NCBI GenBank assembly: GCA_963707515.1
Contig: CAVPQI010000001.1
Coordinates: 62,001-126,000, forward strand
Direction: 5' to 3'
From: Sva-07 sp963707515
GTDB taxonomy: Bacteria > Actinomycetota > Acidimicrobiia > Acidimicrobiales > Ilumatobacteraceae
DNA length: 64,000 nt
How positions within the stretch are numbered: the stretch's first letter is position 1; each line of letters opens with the position of its first letter. The position numbers were made by a program, and so were the translations under genes. Positions 52,193 to 59,731 of this stretch are shown here, piece after piece. A model generated the notes under the pieces. That model did not search any database, had not been told where the DNA came from, and worked only from the letters and a program-made list of their open reading frames with translations.

Positions 52193-53218
52193 TCAGGCGG
52201 GGAGGAGGCCGATCGCCTGCTGGGTGCGTTCGAGGGTGGCACCGGCGACCTCGCGGGCCTTGCCGGCGCCGAGGCGCAGCAGGCGGGCGAGCTCGCCGCG
52301 GTCCTGCATCAGCTCGTGGTAGCGGGTGCGCACCGGTTCGAGCACGGCGACGACCGCCTCACCGGTGTCCTGCTTCAGCGGGCCGTACTGCTCGTAGGCC
52401 TCGGCGACCGCCTCGGGGGAGCGGCCGGTGACGGCGGCGTTGATCTCCAGCAGGTTGGCGACGCCGGGCTTGGCGGCACGGTCGTAGCGCACGGCGTCGG
52501 GCCCGGTGTCGGAGTCGGTGACCGCCCGCTTGAACTTCTTCAGCACCACCGACGGCTCGTCGATCAGGTACACGCAGCCACTGTCGTTGGTGTCGGACTT
52601 CGACATCTTGGCCGTCGGGTCCTGGAGGCTCATCACCCGTGCGCCGACCGTCGGGGTGACGGCCTCGGGGATCACGAACGTCTCACCGAAGCGGTGGTTG
52701 AAGCGCAACGCCAGGTCGCGGGTGATCTCGACGTGCTGGCGCTGGTCGTCGCCGACGGGCACCTCGTTGGCGTCGTAGAGCAAGATGTCGGCGGCCTGCA
52801 GCGCCGGATAGGTGAACAGGCCGGCCGACACGAAGTGTCCTTCGCGCTTGGCCGACTTGTCCTTGAACTGCGTCATCCGCGACAGCTCACCGAAGCTCGC
52901 CGTGCACTCCATGATCCAACCGAGCTGGTTGTGCTCGGGGACGTGGCTCTGGACGAACACCGTCGCCACCTCGGGATCGAGGCCGATGGCAAAGAACATC
53001 GCCGCCAATTCGACGGTCAGCTGGCCGACGACGCCCGGTTGCTCGGTCACGGTGAGGGCGTGGAGATCGACGATCCCGTGGAAGGCGTCGCACTCGTGCT
53101 GCTTGGCCTGCCAGTTGCGCAAGGCACCGAGGTAGCTGCCGAGGTGCACGTCCCCGGTCGGCTGCATGCACGACAGGACGCGCGGGGCCCCGTCGCCGGT
53201 GATCGCTGGACCGTTCAC
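52193..53218 (-). CDS. trpS: Tryptophanyl-tRNA synthetase
   Basis: 341 residues. CMQPTGDVHLGSYLGALRNW is the HIGH-type class I site, QFKDKSAKREG and GDDQRQHVEITRDLALRFN form the Trp pocket, and KMSKSDTNDSGCVYL is KMSKS. The C-terminal helices bind the tRNA anticodon. GTG is the start, because a TATCGT box ends 8 nt before it. It is divergent from scpA with 54 bp between the starts. Confidence 0.95.
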   Translation of the reverse strand: MNGPAITGDGAPRVLSCMQPTGDVHLGSYLGALRNWQAKQHECDAFHGIVDLHALTVTEQPGVVGQLTVELAAMFFAIGLDPEVATVFVQSHVPEHNQLGWIMECTASFGELSRMTQFKDKSAKREGHFVSAGLFTYPALQAADILLYDANEVPVGDDQRQHVEITRDLALRFNHRFGETFVIPEAVTPTVGARVMSLQDPTAKMSKSDTNDSGCVYLIDEPSVVLKKFKRAVTDSDTGPDAVRYDRAAKPGVANLLEINAAVTGRSPEAVAEAYEQYGPLKQDTGEAVVAVLEPVRTRYHELMQDRGELARLLRLGAGKAREVAGATLERTQQAIGLLPA

Positions 53219-53226
53219 GGCCGCTG

Positions 53227-53232
53227 ACGATA
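53227..53232 (-). promoter_or_regulatory. Putative -10 box (TATCGT) of trpS
   Basis: On the minus strand, 8 nt before the GTG. It lies 25 bp from the scpA -10 box on the other strand, so both promoters must share their -35 space. Confidence 0.5.
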
Positions 53233-53257
53233 CCTGCTGGGAACGATCACACTCCTG

Positions 53258-53263
53258 TAGTTT
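53258..53263 (+). promoter_or_regulatory. Putative -10 box (TAGTTT) of scpA
   Basis: TAGTTT ends 9 nt before the scpA ATG, leaderless type. It overlaps the promoter area of trpS. Confidence 0.45.
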
Positions 53264-53272
53264 GGGGTCGTC

Positions 53273-54049
53273 ATGTCCGTGGATGTCTCGACGCCGGTGT
53301 ACGAAGGCCCCTTCGACATGCTTCTGCAGCTGATCCTGCGCGAACAGGTCGACATCTACGAGGTCAATCTGTCGAACATCGTCGACGCCTACCTCGTCGA
53401 GATCGAGCGGATGCAGCTGCTCGACCTCGACGTCGCCACCGGCTTCTTGCTGATCGCGGCCACGCTGGTCGAGCTCAAAGCCCGCCGCCTGCTTCCGAAC
53501 GAGGCCGACATCGACCTCGACGACGAGCTCGCCCTCTGGGAGGAGCGCGACTACCTCCTCGCCCGCCTCCTCGAGGCGAAGACGTTCAAGGACGTGGCGA
53601 CCGTGTTCGCCCGCCTCGCCGACGATGCCGACCGATCGTTCCCACGTGCTGTCGGCCCCGACGAGCGCTTCAACGAGGTGGTCCCCGACCTGCTCGAGGG
53701 CACGACCGTCACCCGGCTGCGCAACGCGGCGATCAAGGCGCTCACACCCAAGCCGGTGCCGACGGTCGACCTGTTCCACGTCAACCCGATCCGCCTCACC
53801 GTCGCCGACGCCGTCGGCGAGCTGATGGAGGAGCTGCCGCGGGCGGGCAAGATCTCGTTCCGCCGCCTGACCGCCGACCTCGCCGAACGGATCGAGGTGA
53901 TCGTCCGATTCCTCGCCGTGCTCGAGCTCTACAAGCAGGGTGCGATCGAGATCGACCAGCCCGAGCGATTCGGCGACATCGAGATCGAATGGAGCGCCGG
54001 CGACGACTTCGATCCCGCCGACGTGCTGATCGACGCCTACGAAGGATGA
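53273..54049 (+). CDS. scpA: Segregation and condensation protein A
   Basis: 258 residues. The kleisin of the SMC complex. VYEGPFDMLLQLILREQVDIYEV is the N-terminal helix that binds the SMC neck. LLIAATLVELKARRLLP follows and the C-terminal winged helix (AERIEVIVRFLAVLELYKQGAI) binds the SMC cap. scpB starts 4 bp after the stop. Confidence 0.95.
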   Translation: MSVDVSTPVYEGPFDMLLQLILREQVDIYEVNLSNIVDAYLVEIERMQLLDLDVATGFLLIAATLVELKARRLLPNEADIDLDDELALWEERDYLLARLLEAKTFKDVATVFARLADDADRSFPRAVGPDERFNEVVPDLLEGTTVTRLRNAAIKALTPKPVPTVDLFHVNPIRLTVADAVGELMEELPRAGKISFRRLTADLAERIEVIVRFLAVLELYKQGAIEIDQPERFGDIEIEWSAGDDFDPADVLIDAYEG

Positions 54050-54053
54050 CCAC

Positions 54054-54803
54054 GTGACCGACGACTCCCCGGCTGACGACACAGCGTTCACCGACACGCG
54101 TGTGCTCGACGCCAAGCGGGCGATCGAAGCGATCGTCCTCGTCGCCCACGAGCCGGTGCCAGCCGAGCTGCTGGCCCAACTGCTGGAGGAGCCGACGCGG
54201 CTCGTGTCCCAGTGGTGCGAGGAGCTGGCCGCCGGCTACCAGACCGCCGGCGCCGGTTTCGAGCTCGTCCACATCGCCGGTGGCTGGCGCTACCAGACCG
54301 CCGCCGACCTCACGCCGTACGTCGAGCGATTCCTGCTCCACGACCAGCGGGCGCGGCTGTCGGGTGCGGCGCTCGAGACGCTGGCGATCGTCGCCTACAA
54401 GCAGCCGATCTCGCGCAGTCAGGTCGCCTCGATCCGCGGCGTCGACCCCGACGGCGTGCTGCGCACACTGCAGGCCCGCGGCTACATCGACGAGGTCGGG
54501 CGCGACACCGGGCCGGGGCAGGCGGTGCTGTTCGGCACCACGGCGACGTTCCTCGACAAGCTCGGCCTGGCGACGATCGACGACCTGCCCCCGATCGCCG
54601 AGTTCATCCCCGGCGCCGACGTCGTCGAGGCGTTGGAGCACGGGTTGCGAGTGACGCCGGTGATCGAGGTGACCAGCCCGGGGTTCGATCGCGCGCCGCA
54701 ACACGCACCCCAGCCGTCGACCGAGACCGCACCGCACACCGCGCTCGAGCCGCCGTCCCAGCAACCGCCACCGCCGTCGTTCGGCCCGCCCGTCGAGCCG
54801 TGA
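54054..54803 (+). CDS. scpB: Segregation and condensation protein B
   Basis: 249 residues. Two winged helices. AKRAIEAIVLVAHEPVPAELL begins the first, and ETLAIVAYKQPISRSQVASIRG is the family signature at the start of the second. RDTGPGQAVLFGTTATFLDKLGL follows. The last 45 residues are a Pro/Ser-rich tail. scpB starts at GTG and overlaps rluB by GTGA. Confidence 0.94.
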   Translation: MTDDSPADDTAFTDTRVLDAKRAIEAIVLVAHEPVPAELLAQLLEEPTRLVSQWCEELAAGYQTAGAGFELVHIAGGWRYQTAADLTPYVERFLLHDQRARLSGAALETLAIVAYKQPISRSQVASIRGVDPDGVLRTLQARGYIDEVGRDTGPGQAVLFGTTATFLDKLGLATIDDLPPIAEFIPGADVVEALEHGLRVTPVIEVTSPGFDRAPQHAPQPSTETAPHTALEPPSQQPPPPSFGPPVEP

Positions 54804-55651
54804 CCGAACGCCGCCCGGAGCCGCCGCTGTGGGAGCAGCTGGCACGGGAGAGCGCCGCCCTGCCGACCGGTGAGCGGCTGCAGAAGGTGCTCGCCGCCAC
54901 GGGCTACGGCAGCCGCCGCGTGGCCGAGGAGCTGATCGCCGCCGGTCGGGTGACCGTCAACGGCGAGGTCGCCCAGCTCGGCCGCCGCGTCGACGCCGAC
55001 CGCGACCGCATCGAGGTCGACGGCGCGCCGGTCGGCGTGCGTCCGGACCTCGTCTACTACCTGCTCAACAAGCCCCCCGGGGTGGTCACGACCGCCAAGG
55101 ACACTCACGGGCGACCGACGGTGGTCGAGCTGTTGCCGTCCGAGCCGCGGGTCTTCGCGGTCGGTCGCCTCGACGCCGACACCGAGGGCCTGCTGCTGCT
55201 CACCAACGACGGCGACCTCGCCAACCGCGTCGCCCATCCGTCGCACGGCGTCGACAAGGAGTACCTCGCCGAGGTCGCCGGCGGACGTGTCGCCGCCGGC
55301 GCACTACGCAGGCTGCGCGACGGCGTCGAGCTCGACGACGGCACCACCGCCCCGGCGCGCGTCTCGCAACCGTCGCCCGGTGTGTTGCGGATCACGATCC
55401 ACGAGGGCCGCAACCGTCAGGTGCGGCGGATGTGCGAGGCGGTCGGGTATCCGGTCGTGCGGCTCGTGCGCACCCGCATCGGCCCGCTGAGCGATCGCTC
55501 GTTGAAGCCCGGCACCTGGCGCCACTTGACGCTCGACGAGTGGCGGGCGCTGACGGCGGCAGTCGCCGGCCCGTCGACTCCGGGGGCTGCCGACCCGTCA
55601 ACTCCGGGGGCCGCCGACGAGGCCGACGGTACGATCGAACCCCGTGACTGA
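54800..55651 (+). CDS. rluB: 23S rRNA pseudouridine synthase, RluB/RsuA type
   Basis: 283 residues. An N-terminal S4 domain (GERLQKVLAATGYGSRRVAE, VTVNGEVAQLGRRVD) binds RNA. YYLLNKPPGVVTTAKD and FAVGRLDADTEGLLLLTNDG (catalytic Asp) form the active site, with NRQVRRMCEAVGYPVVRLVR near the end. The C-terminus ends with a doubled PSTPGAAD from a 21-bp repeat. Corresponds to Rv1711 after scpB. Confidence 0.93.
   Translation: MTERRPEPPLWEQLARESAALPTGERLQKVLAATGYGSRRVAEELIAAGRVTVNGEVAQLGRRVDADRDRIEVDGAPVGVRPDLVYYLLNKPPGVVTTAKDTHGRPTVVELLPSEPRVFAVGRLDADTEGLLLLTNDGDLANRVAHPSHGVDKEYLAEVAGGRVAAGALRRLRDGVELDDGTTAPARVSQPSPGVLRITIHEGRNRQVRRMCEAVGYPVVRLVRTRIGPLSDRSLKPGTWRHLTLDEWRALTAAVAGPSTPGAADPSTPGAADEADGTIEPRD
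55630..55635 (+). promoter_or_regulatory. Putative -10 box (TACGAT) of tyrA
   Basis: TACGAT inside the end of rluB ends 8 nt before the tyrA GTG. It would be an internal promoter of the operon. Confidence 0.4.
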
Positions 55652-56747
55652 CACCGCCGCCGACTCCACGACGCCCGACGCTGCGGGCGCTGGGCGGCGG
55701 GCGAACGTCATCGGCCTCGGGTTGATCGGCGGTTCGGTCGCCCTCGGACTCCGCCGCCAGGGGTGGCACGTCACCGGCGACGACACCGCCGCCGACATCG
55801 CCGAGGCGGCGCTGGCACGTGACGTCGTCGACGCCGTCGGGCTCGACCCCGACGCCGAGGTGACGGTCGTCGCCGTCCCCGTGTTGGCAGCCTCCGACCA
55901 GATCAAGCGGGCGCTCGCCGAGACGTCCGGGGCGGTCACCGACGTCGGCAGCGTCAAGGCGCAGATCTGCCGGACGTGTGCCGATACGCGGTTCGTCGGC
56001 GGCCACCCGATGGCCGGCTCCGAGCTCGATGGCCTCGACGGCGCCCAGGCCGACCTCTTCGAAGGTGCGGTGTGGGTGCTGACCCCGACGGTCGAGACCG
56101 ACGACACGGTGTTGTCGGGCGTCGCCGCGGTGGTCTCATCGCTCGGTGCCGAGGTCGTCGCCGTGGCTCCCGAGCGTCACGACCAGCTCGTTGCCGTCGT
56201 CAGCCACGTCCCCCACCTGACCGCCGCGACGCTGATGGGGCTGGCCAGCGAGCGCGCCGAAGAACACGCCGCGTTGTTGCGTCTCGCCGCCGGCGGTTTC
56301 CGCGACATGACCCGCGTCGCCAGCGGCAGCCCGACGATCTGGCTCGACATCTGCGGCGAGAACCGCGACGCCATCGTCGCCGCCCTCGACCAGCTGATCG
56401 ACGGCCTGCAGGGCATGCGCGACACGATCGACCGCGACGACCGCGAGGCACTCCACGCCCGGCTCACCGCCGCCCGGGCGGCGCGCGCCAACCTGCCCGC
56501 CCGCGTCGTCCATCCCGAGGAACTGGCCGAGGTGCGCATCCCGATCCCGGACCGCGCCGGGGCGGCTGCCGAGGTGTTCACGCTGGCCGCCGAGCTGAGC
56601 GTCAACATCGCCAGCTTCGAGGTCGTCCACGTCGCCGAGAGCAACCGTGGCGTCGCCGTCGTCCTCGTCGACCGCAGCCTCGTCGAGCTGTACCGCGGTG
56701 GATTGCTCGCCCGCGGGTTCCGACCCGCCGTCCAGTCGCTGTCATGA
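55644..56747 (+). CDS. tyrA: Prephenate dehydrogenase with C-terminal ACT-like domain
   Basis: 367 residues. It makes 4-hydroxyphenylpyruvate for tyrosine. NVIGLGLIGGSVALGLRRQGW is the NAD loop, then GAVTDVGSVKAQI, RFVGGHPMAGSELDGLDGA (prephenate His) and VAVVSHVPHLTAATL. The last 80 residues (AEVRIPIPDRAGAAAEVFTL) are an ACT-type domain that would sense an amino acid. It overlaps rluB by 8 bp and leads to aroA. Confidence 0.92.
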   Translation: MTDTAADSTTPDAAGAGRRANVIGLGLIGGSVALGLRRQGWHVTGDDTAADIAEAALARDVVDAVGLDPDAEVTVVAVPVLAASDQIKRALAETSGAVTDVGSVKAQICRTCADTRFVGGHPMAGSELDGLDGAQADLFEGAVWVLTPTVETDDTVLSGVAAVVSSLGAEVVAVAPERHDQLVAVVSHVPHLTAATLMGLASERAEEHAALLRLAAGGFRDMTRVASGSPTIWLDICGENRDAIVAALDQLIDGLQGMRDTIDRDDREALHARLTAARAARANLPARVVHPEELAEVRIPIPDRAGAAAEVFTLAAELSVNIASFEVVHVAESNRGVAVVLVDRSLVELYRGGLLARGFRPAVQSLS

Positions 56748-56757
56748 GCGCCGCGTC

Positions 56758-58062
56758 ATGAGCTCGGAGGTGTTGCGCGTGCGCCGCGCCGACGGCCCGG
56801 TGATCGCCGACGTCCGCGTTCCGCCCTCGAAGAGCATCGCCAACCGGGCACTGATCTGTGCCGCCCTGGCGCACGGCAACTCCGAGATCATCGGCATCGC
56901 ACCCGGCGACGACACGACGTCGATGATGACCTGCCTGCAACAGCTCGGCGCCGGGATCGGCGAGCGTCACGAGGACGGCGAGCGGATCGCTGCGGTCGCG
57001 GGTACCGGTGGCGAGCTCGCCCCCGGCCCGATGGTGCTCGACACCGGCCTCGCCGGCACCACGTCACGCTTCCTCACCGCCGTCGCCGCGCTCGGCACGG
57101 GCGGGTACACGATCGACGGGCTGCCGCCGCTGCGCGGTCGCCCGATGGGCCCGCTGCACGACTCGCTGGCCGCTCTCGGGGCAACGGTCACCCCGGGTGA
57201 GGTCGCGGGGCACCTGCCGGTCACCGTCTCGGGTCCGCTGCGCACCGCCGACGCGATCGTCATGCCCGGCAACGTGTCGAGTCAGTACCTCAGCGCGATG
57301 ATGCTCATCGGGCCGTACGTTCCCGGCGGCCTCAAGCTGTGGCTGTCGACCGGCCTGGTGTCGCGGCCCTACCTCGAGATCACCAAGGCGGTGATGGCGG
57401 CGTTCGGCGTCGACGGCGTCGAGATCCGCGAGCGCCACGTCGACGTCGAGCCCGGCGAGTACCTGCCGACGTCGTTCCACGTCGAACCCGACGCCAGTTC
57501 GGCGAGCTACCCGTTGGCGGCCGCGGCGATGGTCGGTGGGGCGGTCAGCGTGCGCGGGCTCGGTTCGACGTCGGTGCAGGGCGACGCCCGCTTCGTCGAG
57601 ATCCTCGAGTCGATGGGGTGCCTCGTCACCCGGGCACCGGCGGACACCGTCGTGATGCGCCGGCGCGACCAGCCCCTGCGCGGCGTCGACGTCGACATGA
57701 GCGATATCTCCGACCTCGTGCCGACGATGGCCGTCGTCGCCACGCAGGCGGTGAGCCCGACACGGATCTCGGGCGTCGGCTTCATCCGTGCCAAGGAGAG
57801 CGACCGCCTCGGCGACCTCGCCGCCGAACTCGCCAAGACCGGCGCCGAGGTGACCGTCGAGGACGACGGACTGCTGGTCGAGCCGACCGATCTGTTGCAC
57901 GGGGCCCGGCTGGAGACGCACCACGACCACCGCCTGGCGATGGCGTTCGGCCTGCTCGGCCTCGTCGTCGACGGGATCGAGATCTGCGACCCCGATGTCG
58001 TCTCCAAGAGCTGGCCGGCCTATTGGGAGGCGCTGGCGGCGATACCGGCGAGCGACCGCTGA
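56758..58062 (+). CDS. aroA: 3-phosphoshikimate 1-carboxyvinyltransferase (EPSP synthase)
   Basis: 434 residues. It joins PEP and shikimate 3-phosphate. PPSKSIANRALICAALA is the shikimate phosphate loop, LDTGLAGTTSRFLTAVAAL has the GTT, LPPLRGRPMGPLHD the RPM block, SSQYLSAMML and the C-terminal FIRAKESDRLGDLAAELAKT (ESDR). HHDHRLAMAFGLLGL is also present. The LAGTTSRF loop has Ala after Gly-Leu (class I type). A 5-codon frame (ATG 56744) links the tyrA stop to this start. Confidence 0.95.
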   Translation: MSSEVLRVRRADGPVIADVRVPPSKSIANRALICAALAHGNSEIIGIAPGDDTTSMMTCLQQLGAGIGERHEDGERIAAVAGTGGELAPGPMVLDTGLAGTTSRFLTAVAALGTGGYTIDGLPPLRGRPMGPLHDSLAALGATVTPGEVAGHLPVTVSGPLRTADAIVMPGNVSSQYLSAMMLIGPYVPGGLKLWLSTGLVSRPYLEITKAVMAAFGVDGVEIRERHVDVEPGEYLPTSFHVEPDASSASYPLAAAAMVGGAVSVRGLGSTSVQGDARFVEILESMGCLVTRAPADTVVMRRRDQPLRGVDVDMSDISDLVPTMAVVATQAVSPTRISGVGFIRAKESDRLGDLAAELAKTGAEVTVEDDGLLVEPTDLLHGARLETHHDHRLAMAFGLLGLVVDGIEICDPDVVSKSWPAYWEALAAIPASDR

Positions 58063-58095
58063 CATGAACCTCCTCGAGCGCACGCCGGACCGCCG

Positions 58096-58764
58096 ATGGT
58101 CATGGTGACCGCCGTCGACGGCGCCGATCGCCGCCCACGGGTGGTCGCCTTCGACGTCGACGGCACGCTGACCCTCCGCGACTGCGTGGTGCCGTTCCTG
58201 CGCCGCATCGCCGGTGGAACCGGCCTCACCCTGGCCCTCGCCCGTCGCCCGGTGGCGCTCGCCGCCGGTGGTGTACGGCGCGATCGCAACCGGCTCAAGG
58301 CGATCGCCACCGAGGCGGTGTTCGCCGGGCGTCCACTCGACGAGGTCACCACCGCCGCCCGGCGCTTCGCCGCCGAGATGTACGAGGACAACATCCGCCA
58401 CGAGATCGCCGCCCGCCTGCGGGTGCACCTCGACGCCGGCGACACCGTGGTGCTCGTGTCGGCGTCGTACGAGCTGTACCTCGAACCGCTGGCCCGCCTG
58501 CTCGGCGTCGACCACGTCCTCGGCACACGGCTGGCGGTCGACGAGCGGGGACGGCTCACCGGCGCCCTCGACGGCCCGAACTGCCGGGCAGGGGAGAAGG
58601 TCCGACGCCTCGACCACTGGCTCGGTGGACAGCAATCGACGCGTGACGGCGTCCACCTCGTCGCCTACGGCGATTCGACGGGAGACCGCGAGCTGCTGCT
58701 CGATGCCGACGTCGCCCACTGGGTGGGCCGCGGCGCACCACCGGCGTGGATGCCGCGTCCCTGA
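58096..58764 (+). CDS. HAD-IB phosphatase (SerB-like), candidate DPPR phosphatase
   Basis: 222 residues. Motif I VVAFDVDGTLTLRDCVVPFL, motif II VVLVSASYELYLEPLA, Lys in CRAGEKVRRLDHW, and motif IV VAYGDSTGDRELLLDAD. It belongs with HAD-IB enzymes (SerB, CicA). The next gene is a UbiA-type DPPR synthase. Elsewhere HAD-IB domains are fused to UbiA domains, so it may remove the 5-phosphate of decaprenyl-phosphoryl-5-phosphoribose, a step done in mycobacteria by Rv3807c. That is inference. An ATG 6 bp downstream is an alternative start. Confidence 0.82.
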   Translation: MVMVTAVDGADRRPRVVAFDVDGTLTLRDCVVPFLRRIAGGTGLTLALARRPVALAAGGVRRDRNRLKAIATEAVFAGRPLDEVTTAARRFAAEMYEDNIRHEIAARLRVHLDAGDTVVLVSASYELYLEPLARLLGVDHVLGTRLAVDERGRLTGALDGPNCRAGEKVRRLDHWLGGQQSTRDGVHLVAYGDSTGDRELLLDADVAHWVGRGAPPAWMPRP

Positions 58765-58777
58765 GGCACCGTCCCGA

Positions 58778-58783
58778 TACGGT
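58778..58783 (+). promoter_or_regulatory. Putative -10 box (TACGGT) before the mini-ORF upstream of ubiA
   Basis: TACGGT ends 10 nt before an ATG at 58794, not the ubiA start at 58823. It has the geometry of the leaderless boxes seen elsewhere. Confidence 0.4.
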
Positions 58784-58793
58784 CTGCGGCGCA

Positions 58794-58826
58794 ATGGAGC
58801 TCGATCGGACAAGAAGGCGGCGATGA
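58794..58826 (+). CDS. Possible 10-codon leader peptide rich in arginine
   Basis: The frame reads MELDRTRRRR, then TGA. It ends by overlapping the ubiA ATG (ATGA). Codons 5-10 include AGA, AGG and CGA, all rare in GC-rich genes. The box at 58778 would make its mRNA leaderless. A Shine-Dalgarno-like AGAAGG inside it would serve ubiA. It could regulate ubiA by ribosome stalling. Or it may be an artefact of a 1-base indel that separates a longer ubiA N-terminus. Confidence 0.3.
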   Translation: MELDRTRRRR

Positions 58827-59695
58827 TCCGAGGGCTGTGGCGCACCGCGCGTCCCAAGCAATGGGCGAAGAACGTCCTCGTCTTCGCCGCTCCCGGCGCG
58901 GCCGGGGTGCTCGACCAGGGCCACGAACTGTGGTTGACGCTGCTGGCGTTCGCCTCGTTCTGTTGTGCCGCCAGCGGCATCTACTTCTGGAACGACGTCC
59001 TCGACGTCGACGCCGACCGGCGCCACCCGACCAAGTGCCGCCGCCCGATCGCCGCCGGTGAGCTGCCGCTCGGGGCGGCCCGGGTGGCCGGCGTCGTGCT
59101 CCCGATCGTCGCCCTCGCGCTGGCCGCGGCAACCGGGCGGTGGGAGACGGTCGCCGTCATCGCCACCTACGTGGTGATCACCATCTCCTACACGCTGTGG
59201 CTCAAGCACGTGCCGGTCGTCGACGTGGTCACCGTCGCCGCCGGCTTCGTGCTCCGCGCCGCTGCTGGCGCCGTCGCCGTCGACGTGCCGATGTCGCGGT
59301 GGTTCATCATGTGCATCATGTTCGGCTCGCTGTTCATCGTCGTCGGCAAGCGCTACGCCGAGCTCAACGAGGTCGGCGAATCGGCAGGGACCCGAGCGAC
59401 GCTCGATGAGTATCCGATCGGCTACCTGCGGATCCTGCTGTCGATGAGCGTCGGTGGGGTGCTGATCAGCTACTGCATGTGGGCGTTCGAGACGAGCAAC
59501 GTGTCGACCAGTGACTGGCCGTTGTACGAGCTGTCGATCGTGCCGATGCTGATGGCGCTGATGCGCTATCTGCTGGTGCTCGAGCAGGGTCGCGGCTCGG
59601 CACCCGAGGAGGTTTTCGCCAGCGACCGCCTGCTGCAGCTGCTCGGTGTGGCCTGGGTGGTCATCTACGGGCTCGCCGTCTACACGGCGTCGTAG
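58823..59695 (+). CDS. ubiA: Decaprenyl-phosphate phosphoribosyltransferase (DPPR synthase), UbiA family
   Basis: 290 residues with about eight membrane helices. It transfers ribose 5-phosphate from PRPP to decaprenyl phosphate, the first step to decaprenyl-phospho-arabinose. RTARPKQWAKNVLVFAAP is the DPPR N-terminus. NDVLDVDADRRHPTKCRRP contains the first Asp-rich site. GKRYAELNEVGE and LDEYPIGYLRILLSMS form the second site, as in Rv3806c. AGAAGG is 5 nt before the ATG. The gene order HAD-ubiA-dprE1-MT-dprE2 supports the function. Confidence 0.9.
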   Translation: MIRGLWRTARPKQWAKNVLVFAAPGAAGVLDQGHELWLTLLAFASFCCAASGIYFWNDVLDVDADRRHPTKCRRPIAAGELPLGAARVAGVVLPIVALALAAATGRWETVAVIATYVVITISYTLWLKHVPVVDVVTVAAGFVLRAAAGAVAVDVPMSRWFIMCIMFGSLFIVVGKRYAELNEVGESAGTRATLDEYPIGYLRILLSMSVGGVLISYCMWAFETSNVSTSDWPLYELSIVPMLMALMRYLLVLEQGRGSAPEEVFASDRLLQLLGVAWVVIYGLAVYTAS

Positions 59696-59731
59696 GGTCG
59701 GGTCCGAAGTCGGTGTGATGGGGTCGATGCG

